A stretch of 9,472 nucleotides of DNA from JAXJQF01 sp036311285 (GCA_036311285.1 JAXJQF010000137.1:1-9472), one strand, 5' to 3'; positions 1 to 7,664 are shown, counted from the stretch's first letter. Made by a program: numbers and translations. The notes: generated from the letters alone by a model not told the origin.

Positions 1-133
1 AAAAATCTACATCGCCATTAGAACCATGCTCTACATTAAATAAAAAAAATAAACTAAGAAAAGGTAAAAATGTTAATAGTATTTCACACAACAATGATCT
101 TTTTAACTTTTTGTATAATACGTTTGCTTCCAT
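1..133 (-). CDS. N-terminus of an unidentified membrane-anchored protein (partial)
   Basis: An open frame starts at an ATG (131-133) and runs off the left edge, giving 44 codons without a stop. The start is supported by a GAAGGTG ribosome site five bases upstream and by a near-consensus promoter at 180-208. The peptide begins MEANVLYKKLKRSLLCEILL. It has a basic N-region (residues 8-12) followed by a strongly hydrophobic stretch (about residues 14-33, rich in L and F), then a polar segment. This fits a signal anchor or uncleaved signal peptide, as in sensor kinases, transporters or secreted enzymes. Too little is present to name a family. It is transcribed away from nhaC's terminator as a separate unit, possibly under CRP/FNR-type control. 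Confidence 0.65.
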   Translation of the reverse strand, partial: MEANVLYKKLKRSLLCEILLTFLPFLSLFFLFNVEHGSNGDVDF

Positions 134-179
134 CGTGACACCTTCAAAATAATAATAATTTATACGTTTTAATTAGATT

Positions 180-208
180 TTTATAGATTTTATCTAAAGT
201 TAAGTCAA
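180..208 (-). promoter_or_regulatory. Sigma70-type promoter for the left-edge gene
   Basis: Reading the minus strand, TTGACT (203-208) and TATAAA (180-185) are separated by exactly 17 bases. Each matches the -35 and -10 consensus at five of six positions. Transcription would start near 173, about 40 bases before the ATG at 133. A second possible -10 (TACAAT, 213-218) lies upstream. It has no good -35, but would put the CRP/FNR-like palindrome at about -41, the classic class II activator position. Confidence 0.6.
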
Positions 209-239
209 CGTTATTGTATAAAAAAGACCTGTTTTGTCT

Positions 240-253
240 TTGATATAGATCAC
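240..253 (-). promoter_or_regulatory. CRP/FNR-family operator
   Basis: The plus strand reads TTGATATAGATCAC. This matches the FNR consensus TTGAT-N4-ATCAA at nine of ten defined positions. It also matches the CRP consensus TGTGA-N6-TCACA at eight of ten, so the two regulators cannot be told apart by eye. It is centred near 246.5, about 73 bases upstream of the start predicted from the 180-208 promoter, or about 41 bases upstream of a start driven by the TACAAT box at 213-218. The only gene it is placed to control is the partial one at 1-133. Confidence 0.45.
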
Positions 254-400
254 TCTTTTAATTATATTAAAATAAATATATAAACTAAAATCATTGTAAA
301 TTAAGGGGATTATTGGGGAATATATAGAAAAACAAGGAGAATTAAAACAAACAAATAGATATAACAGAATTTACATCTACCAGTAAAAACAAACACAGAA

Positions 401-420
401 TTTTATACAAAAGTATAAAA
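401..420. repeat. Perfect AT-rich inverted repeat
   Basis: TTTTATAC and GTATAAAA form perfect 8-bp arms around an AAAA loop, between the left-edge gene's control region and nhaC's terminator. The rest of the non-coding stretch (254-400) is A-rich and has no ATG on the plus strand. The repeat may be an operator or just part of a low-complexity AT region. Confidence 0.4.
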
Positions 421-451
421 ATTTTATAAAAAGCAATATATCGTAAAAATA

Positions 452-489
452 AAATCCCACAGAAAATAAAGAGTTTTTCTGCGGGATTT
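452..489 (-). terminator. Intrinsic terminator after nhaC
   Basis: Read on the minus strand, the arm AAATCCCGCAGAAAA pairs with TTTTCTGTGGGATTT through a loop of about eight bases, with a single G-U pair in the stem. The stem is followed by a T-rich tract (TATTTTTA). It begins 18 bases beyond the nhaC stop codon. It would end the hydrolase-nhaC transcript and, if there is no earlier stop, the whole minus-strand run. Confidence 0.85.
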
Positions 490-507
490 ATTTATTTGCT
501 TATTTGC

Positions 508-2022
508 TTATTTACACTTTACTATTCCTGCTTCTTCTTCAGCTTCCTTTTCAAACTTATTTAAACTAATGTTAAAGTACTTTATGAAGAATAATGCAAC
601 AATAATAGCTAAAATTGGATTAATGATATTGAATAAGCAATATGGTAAATAATCTAAAGTGCTAATACCTAATACACCTGAGATAAATACTGCACATGAA
701 TGCCATGGAATTAGAACTGAAGTAATAGTACCACCGTCTTCTAAGCTTCGTGACATTAACGTTTTACTTACGTTCAATTCAATATAGTTATTCTTATAGA
801 TCTTACCCGGCAAAATAATTGAGATATATTGGTCACCTGTAATCAAGTTCAAGCTAATTGCTGTGCAAACAGTTGTAACCATTAACAAACTAAGTCTTCT
901 TACTAAGAAGCTAATCTTATTTAATAAATACTTTAAGCTTCCAACTGCATCAAGTAATGAGCCAAAGAACACCGCTGCGATAACTAAGAACAAGGTGTTA
1001 GTCATGCTAACCATACCACCGCCACTTAATAACTCATTAATGGTGTCATTACCAAAATTTGCATTTACACCTTCGGCAATAGCCGCCCATACATACAGTA
1101 AATTATTAACTAAATCGTTTTCTTTACCACTAAATATTGCAACAGTATTAGTTTGATATGTAATAGCAATAATTACACCTGTAACAATACCTGTCACTAA
1201 GATAAGTATTGTTGGTAATCTCATAACTGACATTACGATCAAGAATACTAACGGAATTAAGTTAATAACAGAAATGTTAAACACCTTATTTAATTCAGTA
1301 TCAATAGCCGTAATACTTTCAGGATTTACACTGTTTGCTGTATCACTTAACGTTAAACCAATAATTGTGAAAATAATACCTGCTAATACTATACTTGGAA
1401 TTGTTGTATAAAGCATGTTCTTAACGTGCTGAGATAACTCTACTCCAGAAATTGTAGAAGCAAGGTTTGTTGTTTCAGACAAAGGTGAAAGCTTATCGCC
1501 AAAATAAGCACCAGAAATTATAGCACCGGCTGTTATCGCTGGATTTAAGCCTAATACATTAGAAATACCGATAAATGCCACCCCAATTGTTGCACAAGTA
1601 CTCCATGAGCTCCCAATTGATAAAGATACAAATGAAGAAACAACTAAAGCACATAAATACAGATAATCTGTATTTAACATATGCACACCATATGAAATCA
1701 TTGTCGGAATTGTTCCAGATATTGACCACGATGCTACTAAACCGCCTATAAGCAATAAAATAATTAAAGAGCTTATTGCTGACGAGATCCCTTTTACGAA
1801 CTCGTCTTCTAGATACTTATATGAGAAACCTCTATACATACCTATACAAATAGTAACAATACCTGCAATTATCAATGCAACTTGGTTAGCTCCAGACGCA
1901 CCATCGCCTCCAAAAACCATAACACTTGATGCAAGCATTATCATTAGCAGAACAATTGGGAATAAAGCTAAAAACATATTGTTTGGCTTTATATATGGTA
2001 GATTTAATTGCGCTTCATTCAA
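508..2022 (-). CDS. nhaC: NhaC-family Na+/H+ antiporter
   Basis: This is an inner-membrane secondary transporter of the NhaC family (504 aa, usual length for the family). Known members exchange Na+ for H+, and some relatives (MleN type) swap malate/H+ for lactate/Na+, so the true substrate is open. About a dozen hydrophobic segments span residues 15-37, 47-62, 81-100, 118-136, 144-170, 205-225, 250-290, 341-362, 378-395, 432-452 and 458-482. The family signature GAYFGDKLSPLSETTNLA lies at residues 171-188. A second conserved part, LEDGGTITSVLIPWHSC, is at 427-443. The start is TTG: AAAGGAAAG sits six bases upstream, no in-frame ATG occurs before residue 16, and the nearby ATG is out of frame. 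It lies 14 bp behind the hydrolase gene, so the two are very likely co-transcribed, and it ends at a strong terminator. Confidence 0.9.
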   Translation of the reverse strand: MNEAQLNLPYIKPNNMFLALFPIVLLMIMLASSVMVFGGDGASGANQVALIIAGIVTICIGMYRGFSYKYLEDEFVKGISSAISSLIILLLIGGLVASWSISGTIPTMISYGVHMLNTDYLYLCALVVSSFVSLSIGSSWSTCATIGVAFIGISNVLGLNPAITAGAIISGAYFGDKLSPLSETTNLASTISGVELSQHVKNMLYTTIPSIVLAGIIFTIIGLTLSDTANSVNPESITAIDTELNKVFNISVINLIPLVFLIVMSVMRLPTILILVTGIVTGVIIAITYQTNTVAIFSGKENDLVNNLLYVWAAIAEGVNANFGNDTINELLSGGGMVSMTNTLFLVIAAVFFGSLLDAVGSLKYLLNKISFLVRRLSLLMVTTVCTAISLNLITGDQYISIILPGKIYKNNYIELNVSKTLMSRSLEDGGTITSVLIPWHSCAVFISGVLGISTLDYLPYCLFNIINPILAIIVALFFIKYFNISLNKFEKEAEEEAGIVKCK

Positions 2023-2037
2023 GATTTACTTTCCTTT
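2023..2037 (-). promoter_or_regulatory. Ribosome site fixing the TTG start of nhaC
   Basis: The minus strand reads AAAGGAAAG (2029-2037), then six bases, then TTG at 2020-2022. The site abuts the hydrolase stop codon (TAA, 2037-2039), which suggests translational coupling. An ATG four bases into the gene is out of frame and would give the wrong protein. Confidence 0.7.
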
Positions 2038-3044
2038 TATATATTAAATTGTATTCCTGTTTCTAATCTATATAGATTGTCTTTAGCCATTTGCGAATCT
2101 AATATCTCATAAGCTCTTTCGCCAGTACAATGACCTGTGTAAACTTTTATTTTGTTTTCTGTAAAATATTTAGCTAATTCCTTTATTTCACATTCACTGT
2201 GGATGTATTCATTAGTCTCAACATCCATCCCTTTTAAATGTAAACCTCCAACATATACTTTGATTGGATATTCTTTAAAGATATCTAATGACTTGATGTG
2301 ATTAATAATGTTAACCACACCATAATGAGAACAGCTATTAAACACAATTAAACTGTTATCATCCTTTATTATTAGACTTCCTTCATGAGAAAAATCATCA
2401 TAATCAAGCATATCATCGGTAATTTGGCTAGTATTTACATCCGATAAAGATTTAGCTTTAATAGCCTCTTCATTCTTCAATACAAACAAACCATTCTTTT
2501 TTCCAATATCCTGGCCTTTAAAATCTTTGGGATTTGGAACAAAAATGATATCCTTAGTTATCTCAATATAACCTTTGATTTCTAAGCAATCATTATTATC
2601 ATCTAATTTCTTGTCACAACCTACTTGCTTAACATCTATTCCACTATCTTCATCAATATCTTTAATTAAAGGAGCTATACTTATAAATCTATCTCTAAAA
2701 GTAGCAAGCTTTGAATTTAATCCTATGTAATGAAGCTTACCGTTTGAGTTGGAATAGTATTGCTTAAATATATTAGCACTTGATATTACCTTGTAAGTTT
2801 CATTCTCTTTTAATAACTTTACAAAACCATTACCATGATCGTAATGACCATGCGACAAGAACAAATAATCTAATTCTTTAAGTTCTATGCCTAAAGAGTT
2901 TGCATTCTCCATAAAAGAAGAACTACAACCAGCGTCAAGCAATATTCTTAAACCATTCACTTCTATATAAAGACTAAGAGCATGTTCATTCTTTAATAAA
3001 GGACTAGATATCTCATTTTCAACTAATACTGTAAACTTCAACAT
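2037..3044 (-). CDS. Metallo-beta-lactamase-fold hydrolase, COG1237 type
   Basis: A 335-aa cytoplasmic metallohydrolase with no signal peptide. The metal motif HxHxDH is complete (H65, H67, D69, H70 in LFLSHGHYDHGNGF). Further conserved elements are DAGCSSSF (37-44), SHEGSLIIK (219-227), NSCSHYGVVN (236-245, H240), VGGLHLKG (265-272, H269) and TGHCTGERAY (303-312, H305). The CSHxGxxN, GGLHL and GHCTG set marks the group related to the archaeal enzyme annotated as 7,8-dihydropterin-6-yl-methyl-4-(beta-D-ribofuranosyl)aminobenzene 5'-phosphate synthase. The substrate in bacteria is not known. Ribosome binding at the chosen ATG looks weak. The 100 bp upstream shows no convincing promoter and only a 5-bp stem after traF, so read-through from the tra genes cannot be excluded. 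It is followed directly by nhaC. Confidence 0.85.
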   Translation of the reverse strand: MLKFTVLVENEISSPLLKNEHALSLYIEVNGLRILLDAGCSSSFMENANSLGIELKELDYLFLSHGHYDHGNGFVKLLKENETYKVISSANIFKQYYSNSNGKLHYIGLNSKLATFRDRFISIAPLIKDIDEDSGIDVKQVGCDKKLDDNNDCLEIKGYIEITKDIIFVPNPKDFKGQDIGKKNGLFVLKNEEAIKAKSLSDVNTSQITDDMLDYDDFSHEGSLIIKDDNSLIVFNSCSHYGVVNIINHIKSLDIFKEYPIKVYVGGLHLKGMDVETNEYIHSECEIKELAKYFTENKIKVYTGHCTGERAYEILDSQMAKDNLYRLETGIQFNI

Positions 3045-3144
3045 ACATGCTTATCTATATATCTGTAAATTAAATTAGCCTTCGTTTAATAAAGCACAAT
3101 AGTTAAACAATTAAGAAGTTGGTATTTTACCATGTGATGATTTT

Positions 3145-4119
3145 TCAGTCATTAATATTTATTTCTAAAATTACTTGACCAATTTGAACAATTCTATTCT
3201 TAAACTCAAGTTCATCAACTAGTTCTGATGTTAAGATTAGATAACGTAAATGATTCTTATCTTCCTTTATGTTAGGTGTAAGAAGAGCAATAGTTGGTAC
3301 AGTTTTAGGATAATGTTTCAATGATACGCTGTTTCTCTTTGAATCTATATGCTTAAAGAAACCAATATCCTTGAACAAAACTCCATCCATACTAATAGCT
3401 ATAACTTTAAATCCCTGACTGATATAAGATTTAAGCATGGATAAAGCAAGTGAACAATACTTACAACTTCCCTTATAATAAAAAACCAACATACTATCTT
3501 TTGCAAGTGTTTTTATTATTTGACTTTCATGCTCTCTTTGTTGAGAGTACTTAATCCTTTTTGCTTTTGTATATCCAAACATAAGTTTTTGTTCATTAAG
3601 TTCAGGATATATAAATTTAACGTACTGAGAGTTATTAGCAAAGGTTGTACTTTTTTCCATTGCCATCTTTTGTAATAAATAGTATTTATAAAGATTCTCA
3701 AAGCTTGGTTCATCTGTTGCCATTTCTAATGCTTTAGGAATCAATTGTTTTAAATCTTTACTAGATAACAAACCATTGGGTAAGCGTTCAATATGATCTA
3801 AATTTTTTAATTTCTTTTCTAATTCCTTATCTAAATCTATTTCTTTTTGTTTCGATAAGTATGATGCTCTAGGAACTACATTTTTTATATCTTCTTCTTT
3901 TTTCTCAACTTCATCATCCTTATACCAAAACCATCCTTCTTCCTTTGAACTATAAAATTCATCCGCAGCATTGGCAAAATTAAAGTTACAAAGAATTATG
4001 AAACATAAAAACAAAAAACAAAATAATCTACTTCCAGCCTTTTGGAGTTTAAATATCCTTAAAAACTGTAAACAAATTACTAATGCTTTAAAATTTAAAC
4101 AATAACTCATATCAATCAT
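3145..4119 (-). CDS. traF: TraF-like thioredoxin-fold conjugation protein with CxxC
   Basis: A 324-aa periplasmic protein of the TraF/TrbB class used in F-type pilus assembly. A hydrophobic signal segment (about 31-50, RLFCFLFLCF...) ends in NFANAADEF, with likely cleavage near residue 51. The mature N-terminus has the TraF hallmark EGWFWY (61-66), then the VVPRASYLSKQKEIDL region (81-96). The C-terminal half is a thioredoxin fold: LVFYYKGSCKYC (211-222) carries the redox pair C219/C222, and TVPT (273-276) supplies the cis-proline. F-plasmid TraF has lost its CxxC, so this copy is probably redox-active and may act like TrbB or DsbC. It follows traB by 21 bp without a clear Shine-Dalgarno, so it may be coupled to traB. 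M4 is an alternative start. The N-region before the signal is unusually long (about 30 residues). Confidence 0.8.
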   Translation of the reverse strand: MIDMSYCLNFKALVICLQFLRIFKLQKAGSRLFCFLFLCFIILCNFNFANAADEFYSSKEEGWFWYKDDEVEKKEEDIKNVVPRASYLSKQKEIDLDKELEKKLKNLDHIERLPNGLLSSKDLKQLIPKALEMATDEPSFENLYKYYLLQKMAMEKSTTFANNSQYVKFIYPELNEQKLMFGYTKAKRIKYSQQREHESQIIKTLAKDSMLVFYYKGSCKYCSLALSMLKSYISQGFKVIAISMDGVLFKDIGFFKHIDSKRNSVSLKHYPKTVPTIALLTPNIKEDKNHLRYLILTSELVDELEFKNRIVQIGQVILEININD

Positions 4120-4140
4120 AACTACAGTTATATCTGTTTG

Positions 4141-5571
4141 TTAGATATCTAGCTTTAAAACACAACTGCTATTTAACACAAGGTCAACTCTTCTAGCTGC
4201 GTCAATTTCTAATACAGGGAACATGTCTTGAGCAAGACGAAGATAAAATGATGCAATTCTATCTAAAGCCTTTGAAGAACCATTTACTAATGCGCCTTCT
4301 AAAGCCATCGGATTATATACTCTTTGATACTCCATTGAACTTGAATGAGAACTATTATTTATAACAGGAATTGGACTAACATCAAAAGCTCCTCCAAGTC
4401 CTTCTAAGAATCCCGCCCATAAAGATCTCGCTATTAACTTACCTTGTTTCGAAACAAGTCTTCCTCTAAGACCTGCTTTCCCGTCTTCTCCTACAGCATA
4501 TGCATTTAGCTTTTGTTCTATATGATTTCCTCTCTTAGTTATACAACTCAAAGATTCAGCTCTTAAATATACTCGTTCAGAACTCATATCGCCATAACCT
4601 GCTGCTATTACAAAACATTCTTTTAAATCTAGTTTATAATCATTTGGCAAAAGAGCATTTTTATCTAAATTTATTAAAACCGGGAAAGGCTCACTTCTCG
4701 AATTTTGTTTTGTAGGAGCATCAAGACCGGTGATTAAAATACCACTTAAAATGCTTCCTGAAGGTATTTTAAGTTTTTGATATTTCTTTTTTTTAAGCTT
4801 TTGGTTATGTGCAATTTCCTTATTATAATTACTAATTTTATTACTCTTGTTTTTATCTGCACTACTCAATACTCTTATTTCAACACTTTTAGCTTTAAGA
4901 TTATGTTTTTCATCGTCCCTAAAATTATTTTCGTTTAAGGTGTTTGCTAGATTCATAGCTGCGGCTTGAATATCTTTTGAAGTTGTTATTTCATTAGTAG
5001 TAACATCTAATTTATTTTTATCAACTTGTTCTTTGGTATCTAATTTTTCAGTTTCCAAATTACAACTTGAATACATATCTCTTTGCATTTCTTCATTCTC
5101 AAGAAGCTTATCTAACTTCTTGTTTAATTCATCAATACTTTGGATTTGATTTGAATTTGCTAAAGCATCATCATTAGAAATTGACTCTTTATCTTCTTGA
5201 TTTGAGTTATTGTTACTACCTTCAGTAATAACAACATTTTGATTTTCTAAATTAAAATGTTGTTCACCTATTATGTGTTCATTTAAAACTGTACTTCTAG
5301 AACCTTTATTTCTGATTTGAATTAATTCTTTTTTGATATCTTCTAAATCTTTACGTAAAGCTACATTCTCTTTCTGAGCCTTTCCTAATGAAACTTTTAA
5401 GGCATCAATTCCTATTTCTCTAGTGTTATAGTCAGTAAGCACACTTTTAATTTCATGATTCCTTTTAGTGTTTTCATCAATATCTTTTGCAAACACCCAC
5501 CCCATTATTCCTAATATAAAGATAGCAAAAATAATAATAGAATACTTTTTTAGAAAAGGAGATATATTCAT
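4141..5571 (-). CDS. traB: TraB, VirB10-like conjugation scaffold
   Basis: This protein bridges the inner and outer membranes in the F-type type IV secretion core complex. It is 476 aa, almost the same as F TraB. An N-terminal signal anchor lies at residues 10-28 (YSIIIFAIFILGIMGWVFA). A coiled-coil-like stretch follows at 55-88 (KENVALRKDLEDIKKEL), then a long N/K/S/E-rich linker (about 110-265) containing a second short helical segment (146-163). The C-terminal beta-barrel domain of the TrbI/VirB10 family begins at IPSGSILSGILITGLDAPT (269-287). It continues through FPVLI (296-300), CFVIAAGYGDMSSERVYLRAESLSC (319-343), the glycine-rich GEDGKAGLRGRLVSKQGKLI (361-380) and FPVLEIDAARRVDLVL (451-466). 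The ATG is preceded by AAGGAAC at good spacing. It lies 66 bp downstream of traK and 21 bp before traF. No traV lipoprotein gene follows, although in F-type systems its product completes this core. Confidence 0.93.
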   Translation of the reverse strand: MNISPFLKKYSIIIFAIFILGIMGWVFAKDIDENTKRNHEIKSVLTDYNTREIGIDALKVSLGKAQKENVALRKDLEDIKKELIQIRNKGSRSTVLNEHIIGEQHFNLENQNVVITEGSNNNSNQEDKESISNDDALANSNQIQSIDELNKKLDKLLENEEMQRDMYSSCNLETEKLDTKEQVDKNKLDVTTNEITTSKDIQAAAMNLANTLNENNFRDDEKHNLKAKSVEIRVLSSADKNKSNKISNYNKEIAHNQKLKKKKYQKLKIPSGSILSGILITGLDAPTKQNSRSEPFPVLINLDKNALLPNDYKLDLKECFVIAAGYGDMSSERVYLRAESLSCITKRGNHIEQKLNAYAVGEDGKAGLRGRLVSKQGKLIARSLWAGFLEGLGGAFDVSPIPVINNSSHSSSMEYQRVYNPMALEGALVNGSSKALDRIASFYLRLAQDMFPVLEIDAARRVDLVLNSSCVLKLDI

Positions 5572-5585
5572 TTTATGTTCCTTAA

Positions 5586-5608
5586 ATTGTTATAAGTTAT
5601 TGTTATAA
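5586..5608 (-). repeat. Short direct repeat in the traK-traB gap
   Basis: ATTGTTATAA occurs twice on the plus strand (5586-5595 and 5599-5608), 13 bp apart. A 9/10 copy (ATTGTTATAT, 6663-6672) sits in the traE-traK gap and an 8/10 copy overlaps the traK stop (5631-5640). In the mRNA this reads UUAUAACAAU, an A/U-rich unstructured leader element. It may aid translation or simply reflect composition. Confidence 0.35.
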
Positions 5609-5637
5609 AGCGTTTTTATTAATTATTAGAATTGTTA

Positions 5638-6585
5638 TTAGTTATTCTTCTCATATAATGGGAGTTTTAAAACTACTACCACTAATTCATTTTTCCCTTT
5701 GGAAACTATCTTGCTATTAAGAGCACTAAATGCAATAACTCTTGAATCAGAACACTCTATAAATAAATCTTTATTACTATCATTATCAAACAAAATTATT
5801 AATGATAAATAATCATCATAAATAAAACCTTTTAGTACCTTCTTAGTTATATGCTTGTCATTTTTATTACATAAATTTTCAAATTCATATTTTTCTGCTA
5901 TATCATCTAAATCTTCAACTTCCTTATATCCCCTTGGTAAAGATGAATGTTCTGAAGTTACAGTATTTGACCAAACTGTTTTAATAAAATGACTGATACG
6001 ACTTTCTTTATCATCAAGTTTTATATCAAGTTCACTTTCATTATAACGATCCTTTAAGGAATCATTTTTTACAAGCAACCTTGTTGCATCATCTAATGAA
6101 ACAGTGATATTACGAGCAAATGAATCTTCTTGAGGCTCTAGTTGTAACAAAATTGAAATATCTTCATCATCACTTGGAGTTACAAATAAAGTAATGATTT
6201 CATCATCCTTTGGCATTACATATAAATTTCCTTCTGAAATTTTAAGTAATGCATTCGAAACTGTATTTACCTTTATATCCTTAAAAGGAAATGACAATCT
6301 GTTTAGATCATTTTTAGCAACAAAATAATGATATGTATTTGTATCATTCTCTTGAATGTCAGAAAAATCTGTTGCAAAACAAGTTGTTTCAAATAAAATC
6401 GACAATACAATTAAGATTATCAATAAAAATAAAACCTTCGTATATTGAAAAACATTTATATACTGGTATTGTATTGAACAAGCTTTTTTTCTAATAATCG
6501 CTTTTTGGTTTTGTTTTAAATTTTTTTTATAATTAGATACTTCTAAGAAACTCATATCTTTATTATTCATGATTAGCTTTATCAT
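5638..6585 (-). CDS. traK: TraK, secretin-like (VirB9-type) conjugation protein
   Basis: TraK forms the outer-membrane side of the F-type core complex with TraB and TraV. The family pattern is seen in NDLNRLSFPFKDIKVNTVSN (92-111), GNLYVMPKDDEIITLFVTP (119-137), ISILLQLEPQ (143-152) and the domain linker SRISHFIKTVW...SLPRGYKEVE (195-224). A second beta-rich domain follows (247-309), ending in LVVVVLKLP. A hydrophobic export segment lies at residues 50-66 with likely cleavage after TTCFA (about 71). At 315 aa it is about 70 residues longer than F TraK (242 aa). Most of the excess is a 48-residue polar, basic leader before the signal segment, with no internal ATG, GTG or TTG nearer the segment to shorten it. 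Only M6 and M11 are alternatives. The first ATG has a weak AAGAGA seven bases upstream. Confidence 0.85.
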   Translation of the reverse strand: MIKLIMNNKDMSFLEVSNYKKNLKQNQKAIIRKKACSIQYQYINVFQYTKVLFLLIILIVLSILFETTCFATDFSDIQENDTNTYHYFVAKNDLNRLSFPFKDIKVNTVSNALLKISEGNLYVMPKDDEIITLFVTPSDDEDISILLQLEPQEDSFARNITVSLDDATRLLVKNDSLKDRYNESELDIKLDDKESRISHFIKTVWSNTVTSEHSSLPRGYKEVEDLDDIAEKYEFENLCNKNDKHITKKVLKGFIYDDYLSLIILFDNDSNKDLFIECSDSRVIAFSALNSKIVSKGKNELVVVVLKLPLYEKNN

Positions 6586-6682
6586 ATAATTTCTCTTAAC
6601 TAAATTTTTATTGTTTTGTTGTTATTCTTTAGTTATGGTTATTTTTTAATTTAAGTTTTATTATTGTTATATATTATTGTAA

Positions 6683-7258
6683 TTATCTTTTTAAACGGTT
6701 CTTTTTACTCCCCTCGAAGGTATCCATATAAGTAAGCATTGGCTGAAAATTATCAAATTCAAATCCAAACTCAAAAGTCCTCATTGAAAATATTTCATTG
6801 CCACTAGGTCCTTGTATTACGCTCCTACCTGTCACAAACACCTTATCTAAAACTTCATCATAAATGACTAAAGAAGGTTCAAATCTCTGCGTTAGATGTT
6901 CTCTTTTGAAATTAATAATTTGTTCTTCAAGCTTTTCACTAAACTCATTGTAAACATCTGGTGATAGCATGTTATTTAAACTATCTTTAATAAAATCAAT
7001 GTTACTTGGAGTTGCATTACCTAATAGTTCTGCTAAAAAAAGCCCCCACGATTTTTTATATCCAATATCACTCTTATTTAATGCAACCTTCACTCTCTCA
7101 TTTAAATGAGGAGGAACTAAAACAATTGTTTCAGAATAATTGAACATCTTAAAAGATAAAAAAACACAACTTATTGAAAGCAAAAATGTTAACGCAAACA
7201 AAAATGCGGCAGTTATTCTTAAACCTTGATAGGATTTAACAAACAATTTATAGTTCAT
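6683..7258 (-). CDS. traE: TraE, inner-membrane conjugation protein (VirB5/8-like)
   Basis: This protein is part of the inner-membrane assembly of F-type conjugation machinery. Its 191 aa match F TraE (188 aa). One N-terminal membrane helix (about residues 15-37, ITAAFLFALTFLLSISCVFLSF) is followed by a periplasmic domain. Typical family parts are ETIVLVPPHLNERV (43-56), YKKSWGLFLAELLGNATPSNIDFI (67-90) with the conserved GNxTPxN, LNNMLSPDVYNEF (94-106), and the beta-rich end containing VFVTGRSVIQGP (140-151), MRTFEFGFEFDNFQPML (159-175). The ATG has AAGAG about nine bases upstream. The gene starts 27 bp after traL and is separated from traK by a 97-bp A/U-rich gap that holds no reading frame. 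Confidence 0.92.
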   Translation of the reverse strand: MNYKLFVKSYQGLRITAAFLFALTFLLSISCVFLSFKMFNYSETIVLVPPHLNERVKVALNKSDIGYKKSWGLFLAELLGNATPSNIDFIKDSLNNMLSPDVYNEFSEKLEEQIINFKREHLTQRFEPSLVIYDEVLDKVFVTGRSVIQGPSGNEIFSMRTFEFGFEFDNFQPMLTYMDTFEGSKKNRLKR

Positions 7259-7285
7259 TATGTGTAACTCTTATATTTACAATAC

Positions 7286-7567
7286 CTAGTACAATTCTCT
7301 TAAAAATGGATTCGGAATACTTCTGCCACGCACAAATCCAAATCCATACCAATAAAGCATGTGATTCAGATACCCACTTATCATAAACTTAGTGTACTTA
7401 TTACAGTAATGCTTAAATATCCATCCAAATATACAAAACAAAAGCACTTGTCCCATCATGAAACCAATCATAACAAACACCATGAATGGAATAAACTCAT
7501 CTACTGACCAAAGTAAAATCACTGGCATTTCATCTACATATCGAGGCATCGGTACAGCTCTACTCAT
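7286..7567 (-). CDS. traL: TraL, small inner-membrane conjugation protein (VirB3-like)
   Basis: This 93-aa protein is the right size for TraL (F TraL is 91 aa), the VirB3-like component needed for pilus assembly. It opens with the family's PRYVDEMPVILLWSVDEFIPF (8-28). A hydrophobic block that could hold one or two membrane passes follows (about 24-51). It ends with the conserved YLNHMLYWYGFGF (66-78) and a short tail, IPNPFLRELY. The start ATG has the best ribosome site in the window (AAGGAGAAC, three bases before AU-ATG). It heads the recognisable traLEKB order found in F, SXT/R391-type and IncA/C-type elements. Confidence 0.95.
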   Translation of the reverse strand: MSRAVPMPRYVDEMPVILLWSVDEFIPFMVFVMIGFMMGQVLLFCIFGWIFKHYCNKYTKFMISGYLNHMLYWYGFGFVRGRSIPNPFLRELY

Positions 7568-7664
7568 ATTGTTCTCCTTATAAATTATTATTTATAGTTA
7601 TTTATTCATCATTTGTACTAATTGCTTACAGCTATCATTACATGCCGAAATCAATATATCCTAA

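Noticed and set aside
863..1156. A 97-codon plus-strand open frame
   Set aside because: It lies wholly antisense to nhaC, has no ribosome site or recognisable domain, and is explained by the reading of conserved membrane helices in reverse.
3120..3132. Small hairpin TGGTA/TACCA after traF as a terminator
   Set aside because: Only a 5-bp AT/GC-mixed stem with a 3-base loop and no T-run on the minus strand, too weak to call.
3045..3144. Promoter for the hydrolase-nhaC pair
   Set aside because: TTGTTT and TTGTGC boxes are present but no -10 with acceptable spacing follows, so I leave it uncalled.
3516..3713. A 65-codon minus-strand open frame
   Set aside because: It overlaps the traF-like gene in another frame on the same strand and has no family features.
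7568..7664. A small pilin (traA) or traV gene hidden in the gaps of the tra block
   Set aside because: The 66-100 bp gaps between tra-block genes have no frame long enough for either, and no lipobox or pilin-like pair of helices occurs.
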